DNA of 64,000 nucleotides from Streptomyces sp. RB17 (GCF_009604455.1 NZ_WEGL01000007.1:496001-560000), one strand, 5' to 3'; positions 7,787 through 16,273 are shown, counted from the first letter of the stretch. A program made the numbers and translations. Notes: a model not told the origin generated them from the sequence alone.

Positions 7787-9036
7787 GGAAGGACCTCCGG
7801 GGCGGGAAGCGGTTCGTACGGGGATGAGTCGGGGGCGCCGCCGTCCTCGTCATCGAGGTCGGGGTGCTGTTGTGCGCGGTCGCGGGCCGCGCCCGCCTCC
7901 GGCAGCCTGAGGGTGAAGGTGGAGCCCTGGCCTTCGGCACTCCAGACCGTGACCTCCCCGCCGTGCGAGGCGACCACGTGCTTGACGATCGCGAGACCCA
8001 GACCGGTGCCTCCGGTCTGCCGGGAGCGGGCCGGGTCGACGCGGTAGAAGCGCTCGAAGATGCGCTCCTTGTCCTTGTCGGAGATGCCGATGCCCTGGTC
8101 CGTCACGGCGAGCTCGATCATGTCGCCACCGGGTGCGTTGACCCGGCGGGCGGCTATGCCGACGCGGGTGCGGGCCGGGGAGTAGTTCACGGCGTTCTCG
8201 ACCAGGTTGCCCAGGGCCGCCGCGAGCTGGCCGCGGTTGCCCCAGACGTGCAGGTCGGCGGTGCCGCCCGCGGCCATGGTGATCTGCTTGGTGCCGGCCT
8301 GGTGGCGGCAGCGGTCGACGGCCTCGGCGACCAGCTCGTCCACGCGGACGGGCTCGGCGTCCTCCAGCGGGTCGTCGTTCTGCACCCGGGAGAGGTCGAT
8401 CAGCTCCTGGACCAGGTTGGTCAGGCGGGTCGCCTCGATCTGCATACGGCCCGCGAAGCGCTGCACGGCCTCGGGGTCGTCGGAGGCGTCCATGACCGCC
8501 TCGGACAGCAGGGAGAGGGCGCCGACGGGTGTCTTCAGCTCATGGCTCACATTGGCCACGAAGTCCCGTCGTACGGCCTCGATCCTCCTGGCCTCGGTCA
8601 GGTCCTCGACCAGCAGCAGGACCAGACGGGAGCCGAGCGGGGCCACGCGCGCGGAGACGGCGAGCGCCTCTCCGCGTCCGGTGCCACGCCGGGGCAGGTC
8701 CAGCTCGACCTGGCGTATCTCGCCGTCGCGTCTCGTGTCCCTGGCCATCTGGAGCATGGGTTCGACGGCGAGCTTGCCGCCGCGGACCAGCCCGAGGGCG
8801 TAGGCGGCGGAGCTGGCCTTGACCACTGCGTCGGCCTCGTCGAGGACGACGGCCGAGGAGCGGAGCACGGACAGCACGGTGTCCACGCCGGGCGGGAGTA
8901 CGGGATCGGTGTGCAAGGAAGTCCTGGTCGGTCGCTTCTGGTCGCGTTCGCTCCAGCGGAACGCCAGCATGGCGATGACACCGGTGAGCACCCCGGCGAT
9001 CGCTGCCGCTGCGGCGACCGCCGCGTTCACGTCCAT
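7783..9036 (-). CDS. phoR: PhoR, phosphate sensor histidine kinase
   Basis: 417 aa membrane histidine kinase partner of PhoP. One N-terminal helix (about 5-27) is followed by a PAS-like region (about 50-150), then HisKA with the phosphorylated His in FVANVSHELKTPVGALS and HATPase_c with the N-box NLVENAVNYS and G-boxes DQGIGISDKD and GGTGLGLAIV. It is the first gene of phoR-phoP and diverges from phoU over a shared region holding PHO boxes, so it is probably autoregulated. Confidence 0.95.
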   Translation of the reverse strand: MDVNAAVAAAAAIAGVLTGVIAMLAFRWSERDQKRPTRTSLHTDPVLPPGVDTVLSVLRSSAVVLDEADAVVKASSAAYALGLVRGGKLAVEPMLQMARDTRRDGEIRQVELDLPRRGTGRGEALAVSARVAPLGSRLVLLLVEDLTEARRIEAVRRDFVANVSHELKTPVGALSLLSEAVMDASDDPEAVQRFAGRMQIEATRLTNLVQELIDLSRVQNDDPLEDAEPVRVDELVAEAVDRCRHQAGTKQITMAAGGTADLHVWGNRGQLAAALGNLVENAVNYSPARTRVGIAARRVNAPGGDMIELAVTDQGIGISDKDKERIFERFYRVDPARSRQTGGTGLGLAIVKHVVASHGGEVTVWSAEGQGSTFTLRLPEAGAARDRAQQHPDLDDEDGGAPDSSPYEPLPAPEVLP

Positions 9037-9109
9037 GCGTCCAGGTTAAGCAGGCCCTACGACAAGACCACAGCCGTCGAGGTGCGACCTCGGACACTCG
9101 TCGCTCAGA

Positions 9110-9142
9110 GTTCACCTTGGGGCCAGGATTGGTTCATTTGGG
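9110..9142 (+). promoter_or_regulatory. PHO box: PhoP-binding direct repeats in the phoR-phoU divergent region
   Basis: GTTCACCTTGG (9110-9120) and GTTCATTTGGG (9132-9142) are two 11-bp repeat units in register, separated by one degenerate 11-bp unit. This matches the known Streptomyces PHO-box layout of 11-nt direct repeats beginning GTTCA. It can serve both phoU and phoRP. Confidence 0.85.
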
Positions 9143-9216
9143 GTGGCGGAAACGGACGCGTGCGGGACAGAACGTGGGAGCGTGGGGACCAAGCACACCT
9201 ATGAGAGGGAACCCTG

Positions 9217-9906
9217 ATGCGGGACGCGTACCACGAGGAACTTGACTCGATCGGCGACGGTCTGGTGGAGATGGCCCGGCTGGTCGGGTCGGCGATCGGG
9301 CGCGCCACGACCGCCATGCTGGACGCCGATCTGAAGCTGGCCGAGAGCGTGATCGAGGCCGACCAGAAGGTCGACGAGCTCCAGCACGACCTGGAGGCCC
9401 GGGCCATAGCCCTGCTCGCCCGGCAGCAGCCGGTGGCGACCGACCTGCGGATCGTCGTCACCTCGCTGCGCATGTCCGCCGACCTGGAGCGGTCCGGCGA
9501 CCTCGCCCAGCACGTGGCGAAGCTGGCCCGGCTGCGCTTCCCCGAGCGCGCGGTGCCGCGCGACCTGCACGCCACGATCCTGGAGATGGGCCAGCTCGCG
9601 CAGCGCCTGATGGCGAAAGCGGCCGAGGTGATCATCACCAAGGACGTCGACCTGGCGCTGCAGCTGGAGCAGGACGACGACGAGATGGACCTGCTGCACC
9701 GCACCCTGTTCCAGCACCTGATCGACGAGCGCTGGAAGCACGGCATCGAGACGGCGGTGGACGTCACCCTGCTCGGCCGCTACTACGAGCGCTACGCCGA
9801 CCACGCCGTGGCCGTCGCCAAGCGGGTCGTCTACCTGGTCACGGGCGAGCACGCGGACGAGCTCCAGCCGGACATCCAGCCGGTGACGGGGGTCGAGGGC
9901 GCGTAG
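9217..9906 (+). CDS. phoU: PhoU, phosphate signalling regulator
   Basis: 229 aa all-helical protein with two PhoU domains, each a three-helix bundle. It links the phosphate transporter to PhoR and damps signalling when phosphate is plentiful. Conserved family motifs are visible: DLRIVVTSLRMSADLERSGDLA near residue 78 and TLLGRYYERYADHAVAVAKRV near residue 188. GAGGGAA precedes the ATG. It is divergent from phoR, as in S. coelicolor. Confidence 0.95.
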   Translation: MRDAYHEELDSIGDGLVEMARLVGSAIGRATTAMLDADLKLAESVIEADQKVDELQHDLEARAIALLARQQPVATDLRIVVTSLRMSADLERSGDLAQHVAKLARLRFPERAVPRDLHATILEMGQLAQRLMAKAAEVIITKDVDLALQLEQDDDEMDLLHRTLFQHLIDERWKHGIETAVDVTLLGRYYERYADHAVAVAKRVVYLVTGEHADELQPDIQPVTGVEGA

Positions 9907-10513
9907 CCCTCCGGGAGGCGCGGGGGTTCGCGGCCGTCGGTTTCCCGGCCCTCGGCGTCCGGGCCCGGGCGATCTCGGCGTCTCGGGCCCGGGTTCGCGG
10001 GCCTCGGCGTCCCAGAGCCTCGGTTCGCGGGCCTCGGCGTCCCAGAGCCCGGTTTTCGCGGATCTCGGCGTCTCGGCGCTATCCCGCCCCGCTTCCTCGA
10101 CCCAGCGCCGCAGGGCCGCGCGCAGCCGCTCCCTGAACTGGGGGAAGTGGGCCGTCGATGGTGACCGAGGCCAGCAGGCGGTCCAGCTCGGCCGTGAGGT
10201 CCTCCGGCGCTAGCAGCCATTCAGGGCCTCGGTTCGCGGACCTCGGCGCCACGGATCTCGGCGTTTCAGAGCCGCGGTTCGGGTTCGCGAGGCTCGGGTT
10301 CGCGAGGCTCGGGTTCGTGGGGCCCTCCGCTTTCGGAGGCTGGTTTCGCGGGGCTCTGCTTCCTGGGCTGGTCCGGTGCGAGGCGGGGCGCTTGTCGGCG
10401 GCTGTCGGGTGGTGTCTAGGGCGCGGGGGCGCCTCCGTGCGCCGTTGATGCGCCCAGGGAAGCGGGCATGCAATAGGCGAGGGCATCCCTGCCCCAGCGT
10501 CCAGGAGGGACCC
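9907..10513. repeat. Intergenic region with degenerate tandem repeats around a broken gene
   Basis: Copies of a roughly 26-30-bp unit built on TTCGCGGGCCTCGGCGTCCCAGAGCC occur at about 9970-10080 and again at 10222-10330 as shorter units (GAGGCTCGGGTTCGC). They flank and partly enter the frameshifted gene at 10080-10252. No other gene is supported. Confidence 0.6.
10080..10252 (-). pseudogene. Frameshifted small hypothetical gene
   Basis: On the minus strand a frame reads PEDLTAELDRLLASVTIDG, after which coding character jumps to the next frame, giving FRERLRAALRRWVEEAG. Removing one G in the run near 10160 joins them as ASVTIDAHFPQFRERLRAALRRWVEE, a coherent amphipathic helix and, from memory, a small protein conserved next to phoU. 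A real frameshift or a base-calling error would both explain this. The true ends are blurred by the surrounding repeats. Confidence 0.45.
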
Positions 10514-10669
10514 ATGGCCGAATCCCCCAGCACCACGCCCGACCCCACCCAGGAGCGCGAGACCGACCAGCCCGCCGAGACCAGGAGCCTTCCACTGATA
10601 GCTGCGTGCGGCTGCGGCTCCGGCTGCGGGTGCGGGTGCCAGTCGGGCGGACCCTGCCAGTGCGGCTGA
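10514..10669 (+). CDS. Small cysteine-rich, metallothionein-like peptide
   Basis: 51 aa. The N-terminal half is acidic and Thr/Pro/Glu-rich, without Cys; the C-terminal 22 residues read ACGCGSGCGCGCQSGGPCQCG, with seven cysteines in CxC patterns. This is typical of a zinc- or copper-binding metallothionein. A strong AGGAGGG precedes the ATG by 5 bases and a perfect hairpin terminator follows. Similar tiny Cys-rich genes are common in Streptomyces. Metal binding is inferred from Cys content only. Confidence 0.75.
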   Translation: MAESPSTTPDPTQERETDQPAETRSLPLIAACGCGSGCGCGCQSGGPCQCG

Positions 10670-10687
10670 GGGTCCGTACGACGTCGT

Positions 10688-10720
10688 AGGGCCGGTGTGG
10701 GTCCGATGTACACCGGCCCT
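10688..10720 (+). terminator. Terminator after the metallothionein-like gene
   Basis: AGGGCCGGTG pairs with CACCGGCCCT (10711-10720) and is followed by TTTCCC. Confidence 0.8.
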
Positions 10721-11406
10721 TTCCCATGAGCCGCGGCAGGCCTCGACGACCTCAATGAGCCCCATGGCCCTGCGCCCTCCGGTGCAGGGCCTCCCGGGCC
10801 TCACCGAGTTCGTCCCCGGCCCGACGAGGCGGCGGCGAACCCGACGGCAGGTGGCGGAAGCCGGCTACGGCCGGGGAACCAGGGCGGGTGGTCGCGGCGG
10901 CGGCGCCTGGGCGAGGGCTGCCGCGAGCCGGACGGTGCCGAGCCCATGGTCGCACGACGGCACGGAGCAGGGTGCCGGCGCCACGGGCGGTCGGAAAGGC
11001 CGTACCGCTCCATGCGCCGTCGAGAACGGTCTGGCAGGGCCCGCCCCCCACTCGCCGAGCTGCAGCACACGCGCACCAGGTGACGCGCACGCCCTTCCCG
11101 CCGGAGATCCCGCCCCGCGCGGCGGCGCCGGCGTCTCACTGAGCCGCGGCCGTGCCCGCCTGTCCAGCGGCACACCGCACCGCGGCACCATGGCCATCAC
11201 CCCCGTCGTAGCGTCCCGTCAGCACACATGAGCTGTTCTCCGGGAGATCGGCGATCCGGCGTGGCCGCGATGCCTCCGATTGGGTCAGTCCGGCGGGCGG
11301 GGGGCGATACCGGCCCGGGATCCTGGGATGTGACCGTGGCCTGCCACCCGGCTGCCCAGCTCAGCGGCGTCCACCCGTGGCCGGCCCCCTATCCGCGGGG
11401 ACCTGG
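10721..11406. other. Long region without a supported gene
   Basis: Nearly 690 bp upstream of the LuxR-type regulator. Frames are open on both strands because of the high GC, but none has a ribosome site or coherent protein character. Minus-strand peptide scraps (RLSETPAP near 11130; TVLDGAW near 11020, in another frame) could be relics of a decayed gene, but I cannot establish it. Confidence 0.4.
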
Positions 11407-12039
11407 ATGAGCCGAGAACCGACGTATGTGGCGGTTGTCTCCGACTGCCCGCTCCTTCTGCACGGCCTGATCCGCGTCGTCGACGGCGCGCCGGAGCTGC
11501 GGCGGCTGCACGCGGCGGGCACCGACGGCGCACCACCGCACGAGGTCGGCCAGGCGGAGGTGGTCCTGCTCAATCTGCGCGCCTCCGTCCGCGAGATCTG
11601 CGACCTGGTGGCCCGGCTGCACGAGAAGGGCCGCCGGGTGGTCGTACTGTCGGCCGCCGCGACCCAGACCGACCTCGTGCTGTTCATCGAGGCCGGGGCC
11701 CGGGGCTATGTGAGTCAGTGGGCGAGGGAGGAGGAACTGCTGACCGCGCTGCGAGCCGTCGCCGCCGGCCGCAGCTATTTCTCCACCGGATTTTTCGGTG
11801 ACCACGACGTCCACAAGAATCCACCCCGTATCACCGAGCGGGAGCAGCAGATTCTGCACCTCGTCGCGAACGGGGCCACCGACCGGGAAATCGCCGCTGA
11901 ATTGAATATCAGCGAGCACACCGTGCATTCCCATCTGGACCGGCTGTGCAGCAAGACCGGATACCGCCGCCGGGCCGATCTCACGCGGCTCGCGCTGAGG
12001 CGGGGGATGGCCGCCATGGAGCCCGCCGAGGAGGGGTAG
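11407..12039 (+). CDS. LuxR/NarL-family response regulator with an atypical receiver
   Basis: 210 aa. The N-terminal receiver-like domain (1-125) is followed by a LuxR helix-turn-helix (about 145-205: RITEREQQILHLVANGATDREIAAELNISEHTVHSHL). The phosphoacceptor position reads VVLLNLR, with Asn56 where Asp is expected, and the usual pair of acidic residues near residue 10 is reduced to one (SDCP). It therefore probably works without phosphorylation, like other atypical receivers. No sensor kinase is adjacent. It lies upstream of two small secreted-protein genes on the same strand, which are possible but unproven targets. Confidence 0.85.
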   Translation: MSREPTYVAVVSDCPLLLHGLIRVVDGAPELRRLHAAGTDGAPPHEVGQAEVVLLNLRASVREICDLVARLHEKGRRVVVLSAAATQTDLVLFIEAGARGYVSQWAREEELLTALRAVAAGRSYFSTGFFGDHDVHKNPPRITEREQQILHLVANGATDREIAAELNISEHTVHSHLDRLCSKTGYRRRADLTRLALRRGMAAMEPAEEG

Positions 12040-12138
12040 TTCTCCCCACACCGCCTGGGCTGTTCTGCCTCTGGTTCTTCCGCGGACCGACAGAGATCCT
12101 CAAGTACGTCCGTGTGAAACTCAACCAGGGTTGGGAAA

Positions 12139-12753
12139 ATGGACAAAAAACTCAGGAAGATCTGTGTCGCGGTGACGGCCTCCTCCTGCCTGGCGGCCGG
12201 CGCCTGGGGCATTTCGGCAACGGACGCCGGCGCGACGTCGAAGACAACAGCTCTCGCGCCCACCGCCAAGGTCATCAAGTGCTACCGGACGCACAAGGAT
12301 CCGAAGAAAATCCACTGCTACCAGGTCAAGAAGCGGCACGAGCGCCACAACGGCCGCGACGTCATCGTGATCATCCTGGTGCAGGTTCCCACACCGAAGA
12401 ATCCCCCGGCCGTCATCGTCGTACCGTCGCTGCCGACCCCGACGACGACGTCACCGGCACCGACCACGACCTCACCCACGCCGGGCACCACGGCGCCGAC
12501 GCCGAGCCCCACCACGGGCTCCCCCACGCCGACCACCGGGGCGCCGGCCACCACGTCGCCGACCACCGGCCCGACCACCGGGGCGCCGACCACCGGCCCG
12601 ACCACCGGGGCGCCGACCACCGGCCCGACCACCACTGAGCCGACCACCAGCGCACCGGGCACCGAGTCACCGACCGGCGGCGCCACGGAGACGGGAGCGC
12701 CGAGCGCACCGGAAACGGGAGGCACGGACACCGGGGCACCCGGCGGCAGCTGA
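12139..12753 (+). CDS. Secreted Thr/Pro-rich repeat protein
   Basis: 204 aa. A Sec signal peptide spans about residues 1-32 (KKLRK start, hydrophobic core, ADA/GATS cleavage region). A short basic domain (40-75) has two cysteines (IKCYRTHKD and KIHCYQVKK) that could pair. From residue about 95 onward it is a low-complexity Thr/Pro/Gly tail with units GAPTTGPTT repeated about four times; such tails are often glycosylated or span the cell wall. Function unknown. A strong terminator follows. Confidence 0.7.
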   Translation: MDKKLRKICVAVTASSCLAAGAWGISATDAGATSKTTALAPTAKVIKCYRTHKDPKKIHCYQVKKRHERHNGRDVIVIILVQVPTPKNPPAVIVVPSLPTPTTTSPAPTTTSPTPGTTAPTPSPTTGSPTPTTGAPATTSPTTGPTTGAPTTGPTTGAPTTGPTTTEPTTSAPGTESPTGGATETGAPSAPETGGTDTGAPGGS

Positions 12754-12767
12754 GCACCCCAGCGCCC

Positions 12768-12801
12768 TGCCCGGACCTGAGCACAGCACCAGGTCCGGGC
12801 A
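12768..12801 (+). terminator. Terminator after the Thr/Pro-rich secreted protein gene
   Basis: A perfect 12-bp stem, TGCCCGGACCTG / CAGGTCCGGGCA, with a 10-base loop. Confidence 0.85.
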
Positions 12802-12925
12802 GTGGTGTACGCGGAACCGGTGTTTCTCACCGAACAGGGTGGCAGGCGGGGCTGGTTACTGACGGGTACTGACGCTCTGTAAGATCCACTCCGACCAACG
12901 CAGCCCTATCTGGGGGAAACAACTC

Positions 12926-13237
12926 ATGACCAAGCGCTTTTCCGCCCTGGCCCTCTCCGCGGCCCTCGCCGGAGGCTTCTTCCTCACGTCGGTGCCCGCT
13001 CACGCCGCCGCGTCGGCCCGCCACCGCGCGGTCTCGGTCAAGGCGGCCTCCGTCACCTGCAACGAGCGCCAGATGCGCCAGCAGATCGCCGACCTCAAGG
13101 ACAAGGCCGCGAGGCTGAAGCAGCTGGGGGAGTACGACGCGGCCAGGAAGGCGCTCAGCAACGCGGCCGCCCTCCAGCGGAAGCTCGACGCGTGCATCAA
13201 GGCCGAGAACGACCAGACCAAGCCGTTCCCGGGATAA
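12926..13237 (+). CDS. Small secreted coiled-coil protein
   Basis: 103 aa. The signal peptide covers about residues 1-28 with an AHA-AA cleavage site. The mature part is a charged helix (about 45-95: RQMRQQIADLKDKAARLKQL...) with two cysteines, one before the helix and one near the end, able to form a disulfide. GGGGGAA lies upstream of the ATG. Function unknown. It is the last core gene before the integrated element. Confidence 0.7.
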   Translation: MTKRFSALALSAALAGGFFLTSVPAHAAASARHRAVSVKAASVTCNERQMRQQIADLKDKAARLKQLGEYDAARKALSNAAALQRKLDACIKAENDQTKPFPG

Positions 13238-13468
13238 CCGGATAACCGGAGACTCCGGATCACCGCAGCACGGCAGCCGACCACGGCGGCCACGGCGGAC
13301 GCACTCCGGGTGCTGGGTTCGTCGAGCGCCGTCGTCTGCACGCGGAGCTCCAATGTCGGCGCCGTCGCCACCTGCACGTCAGCCGGCTTCCGGCGACTCC
13401 CCGAGGTCCGGGACCGCCGCCGGGACGCCTGAGCCCCAGGGCCCAGAGCCGCCCCCAGCACGGCGACA

Positions 13469-13505
13469 AGCCCCCTTCCGGCGGAGAAACCGCAGGCAGG
13501 GGGCT
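13469..13505 (-). terminator. Original gpm terminator, now displaced to the left end of the element
   Basis: AGCCCCCT...AGGGGGCT, loop 21 bases, 11 bp before the attL core. The right end has a look-alike at 29855-29893 at the same distance from its core and sharing part of the loop. I infer this left copy is the ancestral gpm terminator separated from gpm by the insertion. Confidence 0.75.
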
Positions 13506-13516
13506 CGATCGCTGAG

Positions 13517-13537
13517 GCTTACTTCTTCTTGCCCTGG
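13517..13537. other. attL: left 21-bp core repeat of the integrated element
   Basis: A 21-bp sequence identical to 29904-29924, which encodes the last residues (QGKKK) and stop codon of gpm on the minus strand. The flanking bases differ on both sides, as expected for recombination at a shared core. The element lies to its right. Confidence 0.85.
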
Positions 13538-14108
13538 GTCTCGTCGGGGATCTTGATGAGCTGGGTTTTTGCTGGTCAGGGGCGGTGGGCTCGTGCTCCT
13601 AGCGGTCGTCCTTGGTCGTCCTTGGCCACTGTCGAGCGTCCTCGGACGGCCCAGGGACGGCCCAGCTTCGGAGCGCTCGGCTGACGGCCGGCACCTTCGA
13701 TGCGACCGTCTGAACCTCAGCCGACGAAAGCCGGCCACGATGGCGGGTGCGCCAACCGATCACGCACGCTTATGCCTCGTTGCACCCCCACCGGCCTCGG
13801 GATGGTGTCACGCGCGATGGTGTACCCGATCAGCTGTGAAGTAGTGCGCGGGTGTGCTCCGGCTGATGGTGCCCGCTCCCTGCGCATTGGGTGGGCCACC
13901 ATGCAACTATTTGCGTCGGCTGCACACGTCGTGGGGCGGCCTCCGCGAGACCGCCCCTGACCACCATCCAGGCCGCTACACTCCCTACCGTCAGGCCGTT
14001 GACCAGGAGAAATGCGGCAGTCAGGCTGGAATACTAAGGTCTGTCTGGCGGCGGCCCACGCAGCCGCTGCCGAATCGCGCCTGGGGTAACCCTGCTGTAT
14101 GAGCTGTC
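13538..14108. other. Left attachment arm of the element, no supported gene
   Basis: This 571-bp stretch contains the doubled motif GGACGGCCCAGGGACGGCCCA at about 13643-13663, which also occurs beside the right core at 29824-29842. In the excised circle both would flank the core, so it may be an integrase arm site. Around 13800-13840 the minus strand reads IGYTIARDTI, resembling MIGYTISRDAI on the plus strand at 14922, so both may be fragments of the same lost gene. Confidence 0.45.
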
Positions 14109-14540
14109 TCAGCAGTTGTCGACGCAGATCCCTTCGCTCATGCCTCCGTAGTAGTAGGTGGGGCTGGTGAAGAACGACTGGGCGAAGACGCCGTGGGTGC
14201 CCTGCCAGACCACCGGGGTCGTGACGACGGTGCCGGACGGGCCCTGCACAACTTTGCAGGTGAGGCTGCCGGGGATGACGTTGAGGTTTTCGTCCAGCAC
14301 TTCGACGCAGAGGTTGATCGAGGTGTTATTGCTGCCGTAGGTCTTGACGGTGCCCCAGACGTTGTGGCCGTCGTACTGGGGGGTGTTGATGCAGGTGTGG
14401 ACGTACAGGCCGTCCGCGTAGAGGTCGGGGGTACGGCAGGCGGTGACTGTGTTGGCGGCCGAGGCGTTGCTGGCTGTGAGGACACTCGTGGACGCGGCCA
14501 TCGCCAGCGTCAGCGCCGAGGCGGCAAGGCGGAGCTTCAA
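14109..14540 (-). CDS. Small secreted beta-rich protein
   Basis: 143 aa. A Sec signal peptide spans about residues 1-29 (MKLRLAASALTLAMAAS..., cleavage near ASA-AN). The mature part has six cysteines (TACRTP, HTCINT, NLCVEV, LTCKVV and the terminal EGICVDNC), likely three disulfides, and short beta-strand-like segments. AAGGAGACACC precedes the ATG. Not recognised by name. It is cargo near the left end of the element; its lower GC compared with neighbours suits recent acquisition. Confidence 0.7.
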   Translation of the reverse strand: MKLRLAASALTLAMAASTSVLTASNASAANTVTACRTPDLYADGLYVHTCINTPQYDGHNVWGTVKTYGSNNTSINLCVEVLDENLNVIPGSLTCKVVQGPSGTVVTTPVVWQGTHGVFAQSFFTSPTYYYGGMSEGICVDNC

Positions 14541-15185
14541 GGTGTCTCCTTCGGGAATCGTGGCCGGAAGCCGACGTTCCGCGTGCGGATACCGCTTCAG
14601 TCGGGATGCACAACCGGCTGCCCCGCGCAGATGGCGTGGGCCACGACCGGGACCCTATGGGGCTGGATCGGCGCCGAGACAGTACGGAATGCGCCACACC
14701 GCCGAGTGCACCGGTTTGGTTCCTTCGGGGTTCACAGATCGTTGAGCAGCACGGCCGCCCCGTCGAAGCGTCCCACCTTCAGATCGCTCAACGTCCGCTG
14801 GGCCTCGGAGAGCGGGCGAGATGCACGACGAATGGATCGCCTTCCCCCGCCGCTATCTGCCCGAAGGCAGCATGGGCCGCCAACTACGCCGGCCCGCGCA
14901 CTCCCCAGCACCACCGGCGAATGATCGGCTACACCATCTCGCGGGACGCCATCGGCCTCGGCCACGCTGCCGATCACGTCGACCAGAGCAAGCCACGACG
15001 GCCGGCCCGTGACGACGATGCCTGAGCCCTCAGCTTGGGAAGCTGCGGGCATTTGCGGCCAGTTCGGGCGCCGACCTGGGCGGACGACCGGGCCTGGGTC
15101 TCGTCTGGCTCGGAAGCTTTCACCGTGATTCCCCGCTGTTCCCCGCCTGATCTGGTGCGCTTGTGGTGCGCTGGAGGGCTTTCCC
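14541..15185. other. Remnant-rich region of the element
   Basis: Apart from the dehydrogenase tail at 14732-14815 I find no intact gene. A plus-strand scrap at 14922-15024 (MIGYTISRDAIG...) parallels a minus-strand scrap near 13820. Around 15122-15160, GATTCCCCGCTGTTCCCCG resembles the repeated TCCCCG words near 16860 and 17850. Confidence 0.4.
14732..14815 (-). pseudogene. C-terminal relic, possibly of a zinc-type alcohol dehydrogenase
   Basis: The last 26 residues before a stop read LSEAQRTLSDLKVGRFDGAA and then VLLNDL. This matches the usual end of medium-chain zinc alcohol dehydrogenases (helix, small basic turn, D-G-x-A-V-L strand). Nothing upstream in frame resembles the rest of that enzyme, so it is a fragment. 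The identification rests on a short tail. Confidence 0.45.
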
Positions 15186-15404
15186 CTACTGCAATGGAGC
15201 CGCGTTCCGACGCTGGGCGAGTCGGCGCCGTACCACCCAGAGGGTGTTCACGACCAGCAACGCAGCTCCTGCGATAGGCCAGCCCACGGAGCCCCCGTCA
15301 CGGTGGGTCTTGATGCCAACGGCAAGCAGCAATCCGCTGGACACCAGGCCCATCACGTCATGGACGACGTCCGTGATCCTGTTGATCTTCAGAAGGTTGG
15401 CCAC
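15186..15404 (-). CDS. Small membrane protein, two predicted helices
   Basis: 72 aa from a GTG start (an in-frame TTG at 15440 is an alternative). Two hydrophobic segments (about GLVSSGLLLAVGI and WPIAGAALLVVNTLWVV) are joined by a short charged loop, and the C-terminus is very basic (RRRLAQRR), a classic cytoplasmic positive tail. Function unknown. No convincing ribosome site, so the start is uncertain. Confidence 0.5.
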   Translation of the reverse strand: MANLLKINRITDVVHDVMGLVSSGLLLAVGIKTHRDGGSVGWPIAGAALLVVNTLWVVRRRLAQRRNAAPLQ

Positions 15405-15581
15405 GGCTTGATCGTGACAGCCCAAGTAACCCCACGCCAAGGGCTCTCGTCCGAGGAGCGTGCGACACCCGCTTTAGGAGTTCGATCCCGCTTCTGTGAA
15501 CCCAGCGTCTTGCTGCCGCGCGTTGTATGCACGCTGTCCAGGAGGTACGCCGATGTCTGAGGTTATTGATGTCAATGATGG

Positions 15582-16076
15582 ATGTCAGGCCGTGGTGCGA
15601 TGACCGTGGCCGACGCGTGCTCGTTGGCCGCCTCGGCACCCCCTTGCTGCCCTGCTGCCCCGGCCTGCGAGAGTGGCCCCGTGCTACTGGATCCTGAGAA
15701 CACTCTGTTCGTCCGTGGTGCCACGCCCGTGCTCCTGCTGGCTGACGCGCCTGTCCACGATGCCCTGCCGCTCCTGACCGCGCCGGACGGAGCGTTGCCC
15801 TTGTGCGAGGGTTGGAACATCGTTCCCCGACTCACCCTGTGTGTCGTAGACGGACCCGGGGACCACGGCCTCGTCGTCCCCGCTCTCGCTGCGCCGGTGG
15901 TCGGCGGAGCCGACGACGGCACGGCATCGAGCGGCATGGGCGACTGGTGTGCGGATGCCGAGCAGGCTGGCGGAGCAGTCGTTCTGTCTTTGGACCGCCT
16001 GCCTGAGGCACTCGACTGGTCTGCCCTGCTGTCCTCGGGAACTGCCCGCGGCGGCTTCATGCCTGCGCTGGCCTGA
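15582..16076 (+). CDS. Hypothetical protein
   Basis: 164 aa (an alternative ATG at 15600 gives 158 aa). Not recognised. The protein is acidic and Ala/Leu/Val-rich with seven cysteines, four of them in the first 30 residues (CSLAASAPPCCPAAPAC). A beta-alpha-like core follows (LCVVDGPGDHGLVVPALA, GAVVLSLDRLPEALDW). No signal peptide or membrane helix. A hairpin at 16092-16130 just after the stop may terminate it. No clear ribosome site is visible. Confidence 0.45.
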   Translation: MSGRGAMTVADACSLAASAPPCCPAAPACESGPVLLDPENTLFVRGATPVLLLADAPVHDALPLLTAPDGALPLCEGWNIVPRLTLCVVDGPGDHGLVVPALAAPVVGGADDGTASSGMGDWCADAEQAGGAVVLSLDRLPEALDWSALLSSGTARGGFMPALA

Positions 16077-16091
16077 CCGTAAGAGCGTCGG

Positions 16092-16130
16092 ACTCGCAAA
16101 GCGAGCGTTGGACATGCTGACTTTGCGAGT
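16092..16130 (+). terminator. Possible terminator hairpin
   Basis: ACTCGCAAAG (16092-16101) pairs perfectly with CTTTGCGAGT (16121-16130). It lies 15 bp after the stop of the upstream hypothetical gene. Confidence 0.5.
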
Positions 16131-16256
16131 CTTGCACTCCGGACCTCTTCGTCCCGAAGCAACTTGGGCGGGCGCCCGACCTTGGACCGGTGCGCTTCTC
16201 ACCCGCGGCGACAGTCCATGGGTGTTCGCGGTTGTCCGCCGTTGTGCGCGGGCGTT

Positions 16257-16273
16257 GTCACGCAGTTAGACAC
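16257..16273. promoter_or_regulatory. 17-bp motif like the pSAM2 integrase arm-type sites
   Basis: The sequence is GTCACGCAGTTAGACAC. From memory, the arm-type integrase sites of pSAM2 attP have essentially this sequence. Here it stands alone, far from both element ends, so it may be a relic of an earlier attachment region. The match is recollection, not a search. Confidence 0.4.

Noticed and set aside
9970..10330. Tandem repeats considered as a CRISPR array.
   Set aside because: Copies are adjacent, degenerate and lack unique spacers; no cas genes are present.
10721..11231. Possible decayed gene on the minus strand (peptides RLSETPAP and TVLDGAW).
   Set aside because: Fragments lie in different frames with no clear ends; the similarity is too slight to call.
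12470..12650. Repeats of GGCGCCGACCACCGGCCCGACCACC resembling a CRISPR array.
   Set aside because: They are codons of a Thr/Pro/Gly tail (GAPTTGPTT) without spacers.
13569..13844. 91-aa frame near attL.
   Set aside because: No ribosome site; overlaps the att arm motifs and another frame with equal character.
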